From contig JALSHV010000003.1 in NCBI GenBank assembly GCA_026981975.1, positions 38,090 to 102,089 of the forward strand: DNA of 64,000 nucleotides, given 5' to 3'. The position numbers and the translations under genes are program-made. The first letter of the stretch is position 1, and the number at the start of each line of letters is the position of its first letter. The notes under the pieces are model-generated. The model had not been told where the DNA came from. It saw only the letters and a program-made list of their open reading frames with translations, and made no database searches. Shown in pieces: positions 33,146 through 44,013 of the stretch. This DNA comes from Aquificaceae bacterium (GTDB taxonomy: Bacteria; Aquificota; Aquificia; Aquificales; Aquificaceae).

Positions 33146-35929
33146 ATGAACAGAATAGTTATCAAAGGAGCCAGACAACACAATTTGAAAAATATAAATC
33201 TTGAAATTCCCAAGAATCGCTTTGTTGTAATCACGGGTCCTTCTGGATCAGGTAAATCTTCCCTTGCTTTTGATACCATCTATGCAGAAGGACAAAGGCG
33301 TTACGTAGAATCACTGTCTTCCTATGCACGTCAATTCTTGGGTGTAATGGAAAAGCCAGATGTAGATTTGATAGAAGGACTATCCCCTGCTATAGCAATA
33401 GATCAAAAAACCACTTCCAAGAATCCGAGATCTACAGTCGGCACAGTAACAGAAATATACGATTACATGAGAGTTTTGTGGGCTAATATAGGAAAGCCTT
33501 ATTGTCCCTTTTGTTATAGCCTTCTTGAAGGTCTGTCCGCTCATGAAATCTTAGAGAGAATATACAGAAAATACTCAGGTAAAAGGATCATGGTTCTGTC
33601 TCCGGTAGTAAGGGGTAGAAAAGGAGAGTTCAGAGATCTTATAAAAGAAATAGATCGTATGGGATATACACGGGTAAAGATAGACGGCGAACTGAAAAGG
33701 GTGGTTGAAGTTCCTCCTTTAGAAAAAAACAAAAAGCACAGTATAGATATAGTAACGGATAGACTCATACTTGAAGAGGAAGAAAAAGCACGCCTGCTTA
33801 CCGCAGTAGAAAAAGCTCTTGAGTTGGCACAGGGACTTGTAAAAATAGAAGAAGTGGATAGTGGTAAAGAGGAGTTGTTCAGTGAACGCCTTGTATGTCC
33901 CGAACACGGGTTTTCTATTCCTGAACTTTCCCCACGTCTTTTTTCCTTCAACTCTCCCTACGGAGCCTGTGATACCTGTAAAGGACTTGGAGTAAAGTGG
34001 GAAATAGATCCCGGTCTTCTTATAGATGAAGAGGAACCTGCGGTAAACGCTTTTAGAATTGCTTCTTCTACTCTTTTTAACTATATAAAGTTTCCCGTTA
34101 TAAACGTATTAAAAAGCTTAGGTTACAGTCCAAAAACACCTTTTAAAAATCTGCCTACGAGAGTAAAACGGATACTACTCTACGGAGACTCCGGAGAAGT
34201 GAAGTTTGAAGGAATCATAAAGCACTTGGAGAGAAGATTCCTTGAAGAGGATTCCGAAAGGATAAGGGAGGAAATAGAAGATTACATTTTGGAAAAGCCG
34301 TGTCCTGAATGCAAGGGATCAAGACTCAAACCTTATGCACTGTCTGTTCTTATAGAAGGAAAAAATATATGGGAAATAGCCAACATTCCTGTTGGAGAAG
34401 CTAAGAAATGGATAGATAAATTATCTTATAAGCTTGGAAAAAAAGATTTAGCTATTGGAGAAGGACTTATAAAAGAAATCTCCCAGCGATTGGGGTTTCT
34501 TATAAACGTGGGATTAGACTATCTTTCCCTATCCCGTAGTGCAACCACTTTGTCTGGTGGTGAAATGCAAAGAATAAGGTTAGCAACTCAAGTAGGATCA
34601 AAACTAACAGGTGTTTTATACGTTCTTGACGAACCTTCTATAGGACTGCATCCCAGGGATACCCACAGACTTATAAAAACGCTCAAGGAACTCAGGGATA
34701 TAGGTAACACTGTAATAGTAGTTGAACATGATCCGGAAACTATAGAATCAGCCGATTATATAGTAGAACTTGGACCAGGTGCCGGTAAAGAAGGAGGTAA
34801 TGTAGTAGTAACTGGCAGTTTGGAAGATATAAAAAACAATCCCCGATCTCTTACCGGTGCATACCTTTCGGGAAGAAAGGAAATACCCCTACCTAAGAAG
34901 AGAAGAACTCCTTCTGGTAAGTTTTTGAAAATATTGGGAGCTAAGGAACACAATTTAAAAAATATTACAGTAGAACTACCTGTGGGATTGTTTATATGTA
35001 TAACAGGTGTTTCGGGAAGCGGTAAATCCACCCTTGTTTACGATGTTCTCTACAAATACGCAAAGGCGTTTTTCTACGGTTCTAAGGAACAATGCGGAAA
35101 AGTAGAAAGAATAGAAGGGCTGGAGTATTTTGATAGAGTTATAAACGTAGATCAGTCTCCCATAGGTAGAACACCCCGTAGTAATCCGGCAACCTATACT
35201 AAGATTTTTGATCAAATTCGTAGTTTTTTCGCGAATACACCAGAAGCCAGAGCAAGAGGCTATAAACCGGGAAGGTTTTCCTTCAACGTTAAAGGGGGAA
35301 GGTGTGAAGCTTGTCAAGGAGAAGGTGTCATAAAAGTGGAAATGCACTTTTTACCTCCCGTTTACGTAACCTGTGATGTGTGTAAAGGCAAAAGGTATAA
35401 CAGGGAGACCTTAGATATTCTGTTTAAAGGAAAAAACATATCGGAAATCTTAGACATGACTGTTGACGAAGCTTTTGAATTTTTCATAAATATTCCTTCT
35501 CTTAAACGCAAGCTTCAACTTTTAAAGGACGTAGGTCTTGGGTATATAAAACTCGGACAACCCGCTCCTACTCTTTCCGGTGGAGAAGCTCAAAGAATAA
35601 AGCTAGCAAGAGAGCTATCTAAAAAAGAGAAGGGAAAAACACTTTACCTGCTTGACGAACCTACAACTGGACTTCATATGGACGATATAAAGAAACTTAT
35701 AGAAGTTCTACAGCGTCTCGTGGATAGAGGCAACACTGTTGTTGTAATAGAACACAATCTTGATGTAATCAAATGCGCGGATTGGATTGTAGATTTAGGT
35801 CCAGAAGGAGGAGAAGATGGTGGAGAAATAGTGGCTGTGGGAACTCCGGAAGAAATAGCTGAAAATCCGAGATCTTATACAGGTATTTTTCTAAAAAAAT
35901 ATCTATACAGAAAAGAAAAGGTAGCTTAA
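33146..35929 (+). CDS. uvrA: Excinuclease ABC subunit A
   Basis: The damage-scanning ATPase of nucleotide excision repair. It has two ABC modules with Walker [10 protein letters not shown] (near residue 31) and GVSGSGKST (near 625), signatures [14 protein letters not shown] and [15 protein letters not shown], and Walker [12 protein letters not shown] and [11 protein letters not shown]. The zinc modules are visible as [15 protein letters not shown] and [17 protein letters not shown]. Length 927 is normal. It ends 4 bases into convergent dnaJ. Confidence 0.98.
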   Translation: MNRIVIKGARQHNLKNINLEIPKNRFVVITGPSGSGKSSLAFDTIYAEGQRRYVESLSSYARQFLGVMEKPDVDLIEGLSPAIAIDQKTTSKNPRSTVGTVTEIYDYMRVLWANIGKPYCPFCYSLLEGLSAHEILERIYRKYSGKRIMVLSPVVRGRKGEFRDLIKEIDRMGYTRVKIDGELKRVVEVPPLEKNKKHSIDIVTDRLILEEEEKARLLTAVEKALELAQGLVKIEEVDSGKEELFSERLVCPEHGFSIPELSPRLFSFNSPYGACDTCKGLGVKWEIDPGLLIDEEEPAVNAFRIASSTLFNYIKFPVINVLKSLGYSPKTPFKNLPTRVKRILLYGDSGEVKFEGIIKHLERRFLEEDSERIREEIEDYILEKPCPECKGSRLKPYALSVLIEGKNIWEIANIPVGEAKKWIDKLSYKLGKKDLAIGEGLIKEISQRLGFLINVGLDYLSLSRSATTLSGGEMQRIRLATQVGSKLTGVLYVLDEPSIGLHPRDTHRLIKTLKELRDIGNTVIVVEHDPETIESADYIVELGPGAGKEGGNVVVTGSLEDIKNNPRSLTGAYLSGRKEIPLPKKRRTPSGKFLKILGAKEHNLKNITVELPVGLFICITGVSGSGKSTLVYDVLYKYAKAFFYGSKEQCGKVERIEGLEYFDRVINVDQSPIGRTPRSNPATYTKIFDQIRSFFANTPEARARGYKPGRFSFNVKGGRCEACQGEGVIKVEMHFLPPVYVTCDVCKGKRYNRETLDILFKGKNISEILDMTVDEAFEFFINIPSLKRKLQLLKDVGLGYIKLGQPAPTLSGGEAQRIKLARELSKKEKGKTLYLLDEPTTGLHMDDIKKLIEVLQRLVDRGNTVVVIEHNLDVIKCADWIVDLGPEGGEDGGEIVAVGTPEEIAENPRSYTGIFLKKYLYRKEKVA

Positions 35930-36939
35930 GAATCCACTGTATCTCCAAACTCACGAGCAAGCTCTTTTATAAGTTTTTCTTGTTTGGGAGTTAGCCTCTT
36001 AGGTATATCTATCTTCAAAATAACTATAAGGTCTCCACGTCCCTTAGAAGAGGGAAATCCAAATCCTTTTATCACCTTTTTTACACCGTCTGTTGTTCTC
36101 GGCGGAATGTGTATTTTTACTTTCTTACCTTCAAGAGTAGGAACTTCAACTATACCTCCTAAAACCGCTACAGGATAGCTTATACTTTTCTCCGTATAAA
36201 GATCTTTACCTACTTTTTTAAAAAGTTTATGGGGTTTTAAAAACACCTTCAAATACAGATCTCCGCTCTTGCCTCCGTTAAAACCTTCGTGTCCTTTTCC
36301 GGGTATTTTTAAAGTTTCCCCTTCTTCTATTCCTGCAGGAATATCAACTCTTACTCTTGACTCTATCTGCGCTCTTGCGGTCCCGTAACAAGTAGGACAC
36401 GGGTTTTTTAATAAGTAACCTTTTCCCCCACAAACAACGCATTTTTTTGGAAAGTTCAATATACCTGCGTTCTTTTTTCCCTTACCACCGCAGGAGTGAC
36501 ATACAACCTTATCCGCTTTCCCTACTACCCCTTTTCCCCCACACTGAGGACAAAGGGATATTCTACTGAACACTATTTCTTTTTTTGTGCCAAAGGCTGC
36601 CTCTTCAAGGGAGAGGGACAGTTTCAGGATCAAATTCTCTCCCTTCTTAGGTTTTTTACTTCTTTCAAGAAATGTTCTTTCTATAAACTGCTGAACCTGC
36701 TGAACAAAGTTCCTTATTTTATCCTCATCTCCGTTTAAAAGAATTCTGTCGTATTCACGTCTTCTATCAGGATCTGAAAGAACATGATAGGCTTCGTTAA
36801 TTTCTTTAAACCTTTCATGAGCCGAAGGATCTGGATTTCTGTCAGGGTGATAGTGTCTTGCAAGTCTTCTGTAGGCTTTTTTGATTTCTTCAAGACTTGC
36901 CCCCCTGTTTACACCTAAAATACTGTAATAGTTTTTCAC
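35926..36939 (-). CDS. dnaJ: DnaJ-type co-chaperone with zinc domain, no G/F linker
   Basis: Stimulates DnaK ATPase and delivers substrates. The J domain (1-65) has HPD at 31-33. Four CxxCxGxG-type repeats ([32 protein letters not shown]) follow, then the C-terminal substrate-binding domains. The usual glycine/phenylalanine-rich linker after the J domain is replaced by a charged segment ([19 protein letters not shown]). The start is GTG with GGAGG upstream and a GTGA overlap with coaX. At 337 residues it is shorter than a canonical ~375-residue DnaJ. Confidence 0.92.
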   Translation of the reverse strand: MKNYYSILGVNRGASLEEIKKAYRRLARHYHPDRNPDPSAHERFKEINEAYHVLSDPDRRREYDRILLNGDEDKIRNFVQQVQQFIERTFLERSKKPKKGENLILKLSLSLEEAAFGTKKEIVFSRISLCPQCGGKGVVGKADKVVCHSCGGKGKKNAGILNFPKKCVVCGGKGYLLKNPCPTCYGTARAQIESRVRVDIPAGIEEGETLKIPGKGHEGFNGGKSGDLYLKVFLKPHKLFKKVGKDLYTEKSISYPVAVLGGIVEVPTLEGKKVKIHIPPRTTDGVKKVIKGFGFPSSKGRGDLIVILKIDIPKRLTPKQEKLIKELAREFGDTVDS

Positions 36940-37622
36940 TGTTTTCCTCCGACAAGTCTGTGCATTGCTTTGTGAAGAATAATAGGATCGTATTCTCCTA
37001 AGGAAGAAAAGTGTTTTCCGTCCCCTCCTGTTATGAACAGAGGTAGCTCTAAACCCGTTATATGGGAAAAACGGCGAACAGCTTCTTTTATAAAGGATAG
37101 ACTTTCAACGTATACTCCTGCCATAACACACTCAAAAGTATTCCTTCCCAAAAAAGTATCAAGAATCTCAGGTTTATAAGAAGGTATTCCCTCTGTTGAT
37201 TGGTTCAATGCTTTGAGCTTAAGAGATAGTCCTGCTGTTATAAACCCTCCCTTGAACACACCTTTAAACAAAAGATCTACAACAAGAGCTGTTCCTGCCA
37301 TTACAAGAATAGCGCTTTCCGAAAAAAACTCTTTAACTCCGTATGCAAAGAGAACTCTGTCAATTCCAAGAGTTTCAGGACTTTGGTAATCTACTTTAAG
37401 AGGAATATCTTCCAATTTAAGAATTTTTAATTTTTTTCCGAACACCTTCCGTAAGGTATTTTCAAGAGAAGCTTTTACAGAAACCGCAACAACCCTGTCC
37501 CAGTTACCTTCAAGGGTATCTATATTATTATGGGCAAACTTTCCCATGAAGAATACCTTATCTCCATCAAAATAACAAGCGTCAACAGATGTGTTACCTA
37601 CGTCTAAGGTAAGAATTCTCAT
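36936..37622 (-). CDS. coaX: Type III pantothenate kinase
   Basis: First step of coenzyme A synthesis, phosphorylating pantothenate. The start at the ATG 37622 gives [18 protein letters not shown], the family's N-terminal phosphate-binding DxGNT. An ATG 18 codons upstream is open but adds unconserved residues. [11 protein letters not shown] matches the substrate motif. The middle motif reads [10 protein letters not shown], with Met where many homologues have Asp before the GTA. It overlaps dnaJ by a GTGA. About 228 residues, slightly short. Confidence 0.88.
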   Translation of the reverse strand: MRILTLDVGNTSVDACYFDGDKVFFMGKFAHNNIDTLEGNWDRVVAVSVKASLENTLRKVFGKKLKILKLEDIPLKVDYQSPETLGIDRVLFAYGVKEFFSESAILVMAGTALVVDLLFKGVFKGGFITAGLSLKLKALNQSTEGIPSYKPEILDTFLGRNTFECVMAGVYVESLSFIKEAVRRFSHITGLELPLFITGGDGKHFSSLGEYDPIILHKAMHRLVGGKQ

Positions 37623-37707
37623 AATATTAAAATCTATCTTTTTTTCTCTTGCTCTTTTGCAGATTTCATGATACATTTATCTTAAAACCTGTGTCGGGGG
37701 GTGTGTT

Positions 37708-39021
37708 ATGAGTGGATCAAGATTTTCTAAAATAGGGCTTGCTTTCATCTTGTCTTATTCCGCCTTGCAGGGAGCCTACGCTCTTGATTTTGCGGAAAGT
37801 GCTAAGGTTAAACTTGAACTAAGACCCAGATGGGAACACGCCAACGTTAAGGGAGGGACAAAAGCTGCTAACGGAGTAACGGTTCGTATAAGGGTAGGCA
37901 CAGAGTTTAATAACCTTCTGGGTGTAAAGAATCTCTCCTTATTCTTTGAACCCTGGACTGTTCCCGCACTGGTAAAGAACTACTCTCCCGAAAACGTTGA
38001 ATACGATCCTATCCCAGATCCTGTTCTTACAAGGATAAATCAGGCATATCTAACTTACAAAGGCGGAAACTGGAAAGCTAAATTGGGAAGGCAGATTATC
38101 CTGCTGGATAATCAAAGATTCATCGGACCAGTGGGCTGGCGTCAAATGGCTCAGACCTTTGACGCTTTAAGATTAGATTTCAAACCTGTGGAAAAACTCA
38201 ATGTAATGGCAACCTATGTAGCAGCAAAAACAGGTATAACAGGTTTAAAGTTAAGTCAGAAAACTATGCCAACCGCGCCTTTCGTAGCTTATAACACAGA
38301 CATAGGAGATGATTCCCTTGTCAACGACTCCGTATTTCTCCATGCCACTTACAGCTACAGTAAAAAAGGTAAGATAGTCGCTTACGCTTATCTGTTAAAC
38401 GGGCTTTCGGATACCTACGGAGTAAGAGTTTCAGGTAAACCAGAGTTGGTTTCCAACTTTATGCTTGGATATTGGGCTGAATTCGCTTATCAAAGAGATC
38501 CCACATTAACTTCTCATGAAATAGGAACAAGAAAAGTAGATACTTATTACTACAATTTGAACATAAAACCTACCTACAGAACATCTATCGGAAATGTCTT
38601 TTTAGAAGCGGGATACGAATTCCTCGGCGGAGCTGATCCCGACGAAAGTGCCGGTTTTACTACACCACTTGCAACCTTGCACGCACACAATGGTTGGGCT
38701 GATCTGTTTGTGAAATACACCGCCAATTCAAACACTTGGGGACTGATAAATCCCGTCTTAGGAGGTGGTCTTAAGAGTAAGAAATTCGGAAACCTGTGGG
38801 TAAGGTATCACATCTTTAAATCCGACAAGGCGCTACCTACCGGAGGTAAGAACTTTGGAACGGAATTGGATATAGTCTATAAAAAGAAAATAGTTAAGAA
38901 TCTGGCCGTCGCTGCTAAGTATGCCGCCTACAAGGCGGACGACGAGGCTAAGGGCTTCACCGTAGGAGGCACGGATACCACCAAATACTGGATCTGGCTG
39001 GAATACAGGTGGGGATCCTGA
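37708..39021 (+). CDS. Outer-membrane porin (alginate-export-like beta-barrel)
   Basis: 437 residues with a signal peptide ending in GAYA (about residue 26), then alternating amphipathic strands throughout and a C-terminal aromatic strand (YWIWLEYRWGS), as in outer-membrane barrels. An early strand reads VKLELRPRWEHANV, and the sequence AYLTYKGGNWKAKLGRQIILLDNQRFIGP recalls the alginate-export/porin family common in Aquificales. A GGGGGGTG element serves as ribosome site. The gene stands alone and ends in a strong terminator. Substrate is unknown. Confidence 0.82.
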   Translation: MSGSRFSKIGLAFILSYSALQGAYALDFAESAKVKLELRPRWEHANVKGGTKAANGVTVRIRVGTEFNNLLGVKNLSLFFEPWTVPALVKNYSPENVEYDPIPDPVLTRINQAYLTYKGGNWKAKLGRQIILLDNQRFIGPVGWRQMAQTFDALRLDFKPVEKLNVMATYVAAKTGITGLKLSQKTMPTAPFVAYNTDIGDDSLVNDSVFLHATYSYSKKGKIVAYAYLLNGLSDTYGVRVSGKPELVSNFMLGYWAEFAYQRDPTLTSHEIGTRKVDTYYYNLNIKPTYRTSIGNVFLEAGYEFLGGADPDESAGFTTPLATLHAHNGWADLFVKYTANSNTWGLINPVLGGGLKSKKFGNLWVRYHIFKSDKALPTGGKNFGTELDIVYKKKIVKNLAVAAKYAAYKADDEAKGFTVGGTDTTKYWIWLEYRWGS

Positions 39022-39028
39022 ACCCTTT

Positions 39029-39058
39029 AAGGCAGGCGTAAAGCCTGCCTTCTTTTAT
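39029..39058 (+). terminator. Rho-independent terminator after the porin gene
   Basis: AAGGCAGGC and GCCTGCCTT form a perfect 9-bp stem with a 5-base loop, followed by CTTTTAT. It lies eight bases after the porin stop and is the clearest terminator in the window. Confidence 0.85.
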
Positions 39059-39092
39059 TAAATTACCTGTTAAAATTTTATTCTAATTGGGA

Positions 39093-39788
39093 ATGATATG
39101 TGAAGTATGCCTATCCGAGGAGAAAAAAGAAAAGGAAAAGTATGTTCTTAGAACCTTCGGGACTCCGCTTGAAGAGATAAAAGAACTTCTTGAGAAAATT
39201 CCCTTTAAATACGAAGCGGGAGCGTGGGGAGTTGATCTGTTTTTTCACAATCGAGAAGATTGGAATAAGGCAAAGGGAAAAATTTCCCATGCACTTTACG
39301 CAGATTCTTTTGTTTCTATGGAGGAAGTTGTAGGTAATTTACTACGCCAAAAGGGGTTTACCCTTAGTATAGCAGAGAGTTGCACGGGCGGGTTGATTTC
39401 TGCCAGAATTGTTAATGTTCCGGGAAGTTCCGATTACTTCAAAGGTGGTGTTATTGTTTATTCTAACGAATTAAAGGAAAAACTTCTCGGAGTTAACAGA
39501 AACACACTGCTCAGATACGGAGCGGTTTCTCTACAAACGTGTAAAGAGATGTTGAAAGGGCTTAAAAGCTTGTTCAAAACAGAAACAGGGATAGCTGTTA
39601 CGGGAATTGCTGGACCTGGAGGAGCAGAGAAAAAACCACAAGGGTTGACTTATGTGGGAGCTTATATAGGAAGGAATGTTCTTATAGAAGAACATATTTT
39701 CCCTTTTGAGAGAAACCCTAACAGGTTCATGGCTTCTCAATCCGCCCTTAATTTACTCAGAAGATTGCTTCTTAAGGAGGTATCATGA
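39093..39788 (+). CDS. cinA: CinA-type nicotinamide-nucleotide amidase lacking the MoaB-like domain
   Basis: The C-terminal domain (about 75-230) is the PncC amidase that deamidates NMN: SIAESCTGGLISARI, VPGSSDYFKGGVIVYSN and AVTGIAGPGG. Before it (about 15-75) sits the short KH-like middle domain of CinA (RTFGTPLEEIKELLE). The N-terminal MoaB-like pyrophosphatase domain of full CinA (~410 residues) is absent. The TTG at 39087 is an alternative start two codons earlier; neither has a strong ribosome site. It overlaps lpxA by ATGA. Confidence 0.85.
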   Translation: MICEVCLSEEKKEKEKYVLRTFGTPLEEIKELLEKIPFKYEAGAWGVDLFFHNREDWNKAKGKISHALYADSFVSMEEVVGNLLRQKGFTLSIAESCTGGLISARIVNVPGSSDYFKGGVIVYSNELKEKLLGVNRNTLLRYGAVSLQTCKEMLKGLKSLFKTETGIAVTGIAGPGGAEKKPQGLTYVGAYIGRNVLIEEHIFPFERNPNRFMASQSALNLLRRLLLKEVS

Positions 39789-40582
39789 AGATACATCCCA
39801 CAAGTGTTGTAAGCAAAGAGGTAATTCTTTCAGAAGACGTTGAAATAGGTGCTTTTTGTGTAGTGGAAGGTAATATTAAGATAGGGAAAGGGACTAAAAT
39901 CGGTAACAGAGTAACACTGAAAGGAAAAGTTACCATAGGAGAAAACTGCCGTATATACGAAGGAGCGGTTATAGGAGAAGAACCTCAACATTTAAAGTAT
40001 AGCGGTGAGGAGAGTGAAGTTTTAATAGGAAACAACGTTGTGATCAGAGAATACGTAACTGTTCACAGGGGAACAGCTCTTGACAAGATGAAAACTGTAA
40101 TAGGAGATGGTTGTATGCTCATGGCATACGCTCACATCGCCCACGATTGCATAGTAGGTAAAGGTGTTATAATGGCAAACTGTGCTACCTTAGGGGGACA
40201 CGTTGAAGTAGGGGATTACGCTTTCATAGGTGGTCTTTCCGCAGTGCATCAGTGGGCACGTGTGGGAGCTTACGCCATGGTAGGTGGTCTTTCCGGTGTT
40301 TCCTTGGATATACCACCCTTTACCGTAGCTTCTGGACAACACGCCTACTTATACGGAATAAATACAGTAGGACTTGAAAGAAACGGTTTTTCCAAAGAAA
40401 GAATTTCAGCTATAAAAAAAGCCTACAGATTACTCTTCAGAAGCAACCTTCTTAAGACAGAAGCGATTAAAAAATTAAGGAAAGAGTTTGAAGGAAATAA
40501 GGATATAGAATTTATGATAGAGTTTCTTGAAACCTCAAAAAGAGGTATAGCTTCAGACAAGAAAAGAAAAAAAGCAATGTAA
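39785..40582 (+). CDS. lpxA: UDP-N-acetylglucosamine acyltransferase
   Basis: First step of lipid A synthesis, adding a beta-hydroxyacyl chain to UDP-GlcNAc. It is a left-handed beta-helix of hexapeptide repeats, with the catalytic histidine in MAYAHIAHDC and the LpxA block GGLSAVHQWARVG. The C-terminal helical part (GFSKERISAIKKAYRLLFR) is present. AAGGAGG sits directly upstream and the start overlaps cinA by ATGA. Length 265 is normal. It shows that the organism builds a lipopolysaccharide outer membrane. Confidence 0.96.
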   Translation: MKIHPTSVVSKEVILSEDVEIGAFCVVEGNIKIGKGTKIGNRVTLKGKVTIGENCRIYEGAVIGEEPQHLKYSGEESEVLIGNNVVIREYVTVHRGTALDKMKTVIGDGCMLMAYAHIAHDCIVGKGVIMANCATLGGHVEVGDYAFIGGLSAVHQWARVGAYAMVGGLSGVSLDIPPFTVASGQHAYLYGINTVGLERNGFSKERISAIKKAYRLLFRSNLLKTEAIKKLRKEFEGNKDIEFMIEFLETSKRGIASDKKRKKAM

Positions 40583-40599
40583 AATAGCGGAGGAATGAG

Positions 40600-41061
40600 T
40601 TGAAAATAGCGTTGGGTTCAGATCACGCAGGCTTTCCTCTTAAAGAGAAGATAAAGCAGTTTTTGTTGAAGAAAGGCCACGAAGTCGTGGACTTCGGAAC
40701 GTTATCAGAATCTCCCACAGATTACCCTATTTACGCTAAGAAAGTAGCCTTAGCAGTAAGTAAAGGAGAGGTTGATAAAGGGATTCTTGTGTGCGGAACA
40801 GGAATAGGAATGTCTATTGTCGCTAATAAGTTCAAGGGAATAAGAGCTGCTTTGTGTTTAAACGAATACATGGCAAGAATGAGTCGTAAACACAACAATT
40901 CAAATATTCTCTGTCTCGGAGATAGGGTTGTAGGAGAAGAACTTGCCTTTTCCATAGTTCAGGCATGGCTTGAAGCCTCTTTTGAGGGAGGAAGACATCG
41001 GAAAAGATTGGAGATAATAGAAGAAATAGAGAAGAATAGGCGGACTCATGGAACGCCTTAA
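40600..41061 (+). CDS. rpiB: Ribose-5-phosphate isomerase B
   Basis: Interconverts ribose-5-phosphate and ribulose-5-phosphate. Motifs are GSDHAGFPLKEKI, GTLSESPTDYP, the catalytic cysteine in VCGTGIGMSI, and RKHNNSNILCLGDR. The TTG start at 40600 is set by GGAGG six bases upstream; a nearby ATG runs straight into a stop. Length 153 is typical. It overlaps rodA by 14 bases. Confidence 0.95.
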   Translation: MKIALGSDHAGFPLKEKIKQFLLKKGHEVVDFGTLSESPTDYPIYAKKVALAVSKGEVDKGILVCGTGIGMSIVANKFKGIRAALCLNEYMARMSRKHNNSNILCLGDRVVGEELAFSIVQAWLEASFEGGRHRKRLEIIEEIEKNRRTHGTP

Positions 41062-42166
41062 AAAACTCTATCCTGATCCTGTTCTGCTGTTTACCGTTTT
41101 CCTGTTAACACTTATGGGTTTTTTAACTATCAGTAGTGTGAAAATTGCTCCCAATCTTTTTTTTGATTTAAGTTTATCCGATCTGAGGAAACCCATACTG
41201 TTCTTTTTTTTCAGCATTACAGGTATTCTGTTGATGTCTTTTATAGCTTTTGCTTTTAACTACAGGAAAATAAACAGTCAAAAATTCATATACATCACCG
41301 TAGGTATTTCTCTTTTTCTATTATTGATAATACTGGTTAAAAAGTTGTTGTTAAACAAACCTGTTGACAGATGGTTAATAGGCACAAGTATTCAACCTTC
41401 AGAATTTTCAAGAATAGTAATAGTTATTTTCATAGCTTACTATGTCTCCAGAAAGGGTTACATAAATAAGCTAAGATTCTTCGGCTGGGCTATTTTAGTA
41501 GTTTTAGCACACTCAATTTTGTTGTTTCTTCAACCTGATAAAGGAATGGCGATATTTGTAATGCTCCTAGCTTGGCTTATGCTGTGGATAGGAGGTTCTT
41601 CTCCCAAGGTTTACGTGCCTGTAGCGGGATTATTCGCTTTAGTAGGTGTCTTTATGATTTTATTTGGTGGTGATTACGTTCATAAGAGATTTCTTGCGTG
41701 GAGAAATCCCGTAGAAGATTCCTTCGGTTCAGGATATCAAGTCATTCAATCTCTACTTGCTTTTATGAACGGAGGACTCTTAGGTCAAGGATTTGGTAAA
41801 GGATTTCAAAAACTCGGTCCTCTTACGCAAGCGGACACGGACTATATCCTCGCTACCATAGGAGAGGAACTCGGATTCCCGGGAATTATTTTTTTGTTCT
41901 CCTTATACGGTGTTCTTTTTTGGCGATTGCTTAAAATAGCCACAGAAACCGTAGATACCTTCGGAAAGCTTATAGTTACAGGTATAATGCTTAATCTTCT
42001 TATAGCAGTTGTTGTTAATATAATGATGGCTGTTAACATACTTCCTCCTAAGGGAATGCCTTTACCTTTTGTCAGTTACGGCATAAGTAATCTGTTAGCT
42101 TCCTTTGTAGGCTTGGGTATAGTAGGCGCTGTTTATAAAAAACAGTTACACTTCAGAGGGCTTTGA
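41048..42166 (+). CDS. rodA: Rod-shape glycosyltransferase RodA (SEDS family)
   Basis: Peptidoglycan polymerase of the elongation machinery. It has about ten membrane helices. Family signatures are DRWLIGTSIQPSEF, LQPDKGMAIFV, SGYQVIQSLLA, GGLLGQGFGKG and PFVSYGISNLLASF. Length 372 is typical of RodA rather than FtsW. No mreBCD or pbp2 gene is adjacent; it sits between rpiB and hisD, overlapping rpiB by 14 bases. It should work with the M23 peptidase and bactofilin system in building cell shape. Confidence 0.95.
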   Translation: MERLKKLYPDPVLLFTVFLLTLMGFLTISSVKIAPNLFFDLSLSDLRKPILFFFFSITGILLMSFIAFAFNYRKINSQKFIYITVGISLFLLLIILVKKLLLNKPVDRWLIGTSIQPSEFSRIVIVIFIAYYVSRKGYINKLRFFGWAILVVLAHSILLFLQPDKGMAIFVMLLAWLMLWIGGSSPKVYVPVAGLFALVGVFMILFGGDYVHKRFLAWRNPVEDSFGSGYQVIQSLLAFMNGGLLGQGFGKGFQKLGPLTQADTDYILATIGEELGFPGIIFLFSLYGVLFWRLLKIATETVDTFGKLIVTGIMLNLLIAVVVNIMMAVNILPPKGMPLPFVSYGISNLLASFVGLGIVGAVYKKQLHFRGL

Positions 42167-42181
42167 TAGAATTCATAAATT

Positions 42182-43462
42182 ATGAAGACAGTGGATTTGA
42201 GAAATAGAATCTGGAGATCGGAAGAGAGACTGATTTATCTGTCTAAAAGAGGTGAAATACTTTCAAAGGAATTTGAAGAAAAAGTTAAAGAGATAGTGGA
42301 AGAAGTTAAAAAAAGAGGGGATAAGGCTTTATTAGAATACACAGAGAAGTTTGACGGTATAAAGCTAACTCCCGAAACCCTTGAAATTCCTTACGAAAAA
42401 ATTGAAGAAGCCTACGATAGTATAGAAGAAGAAGTTAGAGAAGCTCTTGAAATAGCAGAGGAAAGAATAAGATCCTTTCATGAGTTGCAACTGGAAAAGT
42501 CTTTTTTTAAAGAAGAAGAGGGTATAATTCTCGGTCAAAGAGTTCTTCCCCTGGAAAGGGTCGGTGTATACGTTCCGGGAGGTAAAGCTTCTTATCCTTC
42601 CACAGTTTTAATGAATACGATTCCTGCAAGCGTAGCGGGTGTAGAAGAGATAGTAATGGTTTCCCCTAATCCTAACAAATACACTCTTGCAGCTGCTTAT
42701 ATAGCAGGGGTGAGCAGAGTATTTAACATAGGCGGTGCTCAAGCCGTTGCAGCTCTCGCTTACGGGACGGAAACTGTTCCACGCGTTGATAAGATTGTAG
42801 GTCCGGGTAATATATACGTAGCTCTTGCAAAAAAGCTACTGTTCGGCACTGTGGATATAGATATGATAGCGGGTCCTTCTGAAATTCTCATAATAGCAGA
42901 TGAAAGTGCCAATGCTGAGTGGATAGCTGTTGATCTTCTTTCTCAAGCGGAACACGATGAACTTGCCGCCGCTGTTCTTTTAACTCCTTCGGAGGTTTTA
43001 GCGGAAAAAGTCAGAAAAAACATTGAGAAAATCCTTCCAACTCTTCCCAGATACGATATAGCAAGTAAATCTTTGAATAAGTTTGGAACAATTTTCATAA
43101 CAGAAGATCTACTTCAAGCTTGTGAAGTTTCTAATACGATAGCTCCTGAACATTTAGAAATAATAACAAAAGATCCTTGGTCTATTCTGCCCTATATAAG
43201 ACATGCAGGAGCTGTTTTCTTAGGAAGTTACAGCACTGAATCTCTGGGAGATTACGTATTAGGTCCGAATCATACCCTACCTACGGGAGGTTCCGCCCGA
43301 TTCTTCTCCCCACTCGGTGTTTACGATTTTTTAAAGAGAACTTCCCTGCTTTACGTTTCGGAGAAAGGATTTAAACAATTAGGTTTACTTGCGGAACGTA
43401 TAGCTGAGGCGGAAGGACTTACAGCCCACGCCCTTGCAGTAAAGATAAGAAGAGAAAAATGA
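42182..43462 (+). CDS. hisD: Histidinol dehydrogenase
   Basis: Zinc enzyme for the last two oxidations of histidine synthesis. Motifs are [45 protein letters not shown], the metal-binding SQAEHDELA and the catalytic APEHLE. Length 426 is normal. It stands apart from other his genes. It overlaps the next lipoprotein gene by 4 bases. Confidence 0.97.
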   Translation: MKTVDLRNRIWRSEERLIYLSKRGEILSKEFEEKVKEIVEEVKKRGDKALLEYTEKFDGIKLTPETLEIPYEKIEEAYDSIEEEVREALEIAEERIRSFHELQLEKSFFKEEEGIILGQRVLPLERVGVYVPGGKASYPSTVLMNTIPASVAGVEEIVMVSPNPNKYTLAAAYIAGVSRVFNIGGAQAVAALAYGTETVPRVDKIVGPGNIYVALAKKLLFGTVDIDMIAGPSEILIIADESANAEWIAVDLLSQAEHDELAAAVLLTPSEVLAEKVRKNIEKILPTLPRYDIASKSLNKFGTIFITEDLLQACEVSNTIAPEHLEIITKDPWSILPYIRHAGAVFLGSYSTESLGDYVLGPNHTLPTGGSARFFSPLGVYDFLKRTSLLYVSEKGFKQLGLLAERIAEAEGLTAHALAVKIRREK

Positions 43463-44013
43463 AATTTATCCTGTTTCTTATTCTAATACTTATTCTATCC
43501 TGTGCAGAGAAAGGACAGGAGTGTCTACCTGTTTCGGAAGTGATAAAAGAATATGAGTTTAGAAAAATCCCTACAGACTTTCGCATCTACGGAGTATTTT
43601 TATACGGTCCTCTTAAGTCACCTATGATGCTTGCTAAGTTTGACGGATTCTATACGGTAAGAGTTGCAAAAACAAATAAAATAAAAATAGAAAAGAATAA
43701 GTTGTGTATAGAAAACAAATGCTATCTTTTACCAATAGCACCTGAAAATTTAATTTTCGGAAGAGTATTATCGGGAGGAGAATATCATTTTTGCAGAAAC
43801 TCCCTTCTTATGTTCAGAAAGAAATTGGGAGTATATGAAAAACTCGTAGTTTTTGAGGGAAAAAAATTGAAAGAATTAATAGTTAGGAATATTAAAAAAG
43901 AAAAGAGTATAAGAATCATTTTCGGAGATCTCAAAGGTAAATTCTTCAGAGAATTAACTTTTGAAATAGAAGGGAACAAAGTTAAACTTGTTATTGAGGA
44001 GGTTGAAATCTGA
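43459..44013 (+). CDS. Predicted lipoprotein of unknown function
   Basis: 184 residues not recognised. It begins with a lipoprotein signal (hydrophobic run, then the lipobox LILSC with Cys at about 15). Five cysteines are present in the mature part. The body is a mix of beta strands and Lys-rich segments. It overlaps hisD by 4 bases. Its stop shares one base with the start of lgt, the enzyme that attaches lipid to such proteins, so the two are translationally coupled. Confidence 0.65.
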   Translation: MKFILFLILILILSCAEKGQECLPVSEVIKEYEFRKIPTDFRIYGVFLYGPLKSPMMLAKFDGFYTVRVAKTNKIKIEKNKLCIENKCYLLPIAPENLIFGRVLSGGEYHFCRNSLLMFRKKLGVYEKLVVFEGKKLKELIVRNIKKEKSIRIIFGDLKGKFFRELTFEIEGNKVKLVIEEVEI

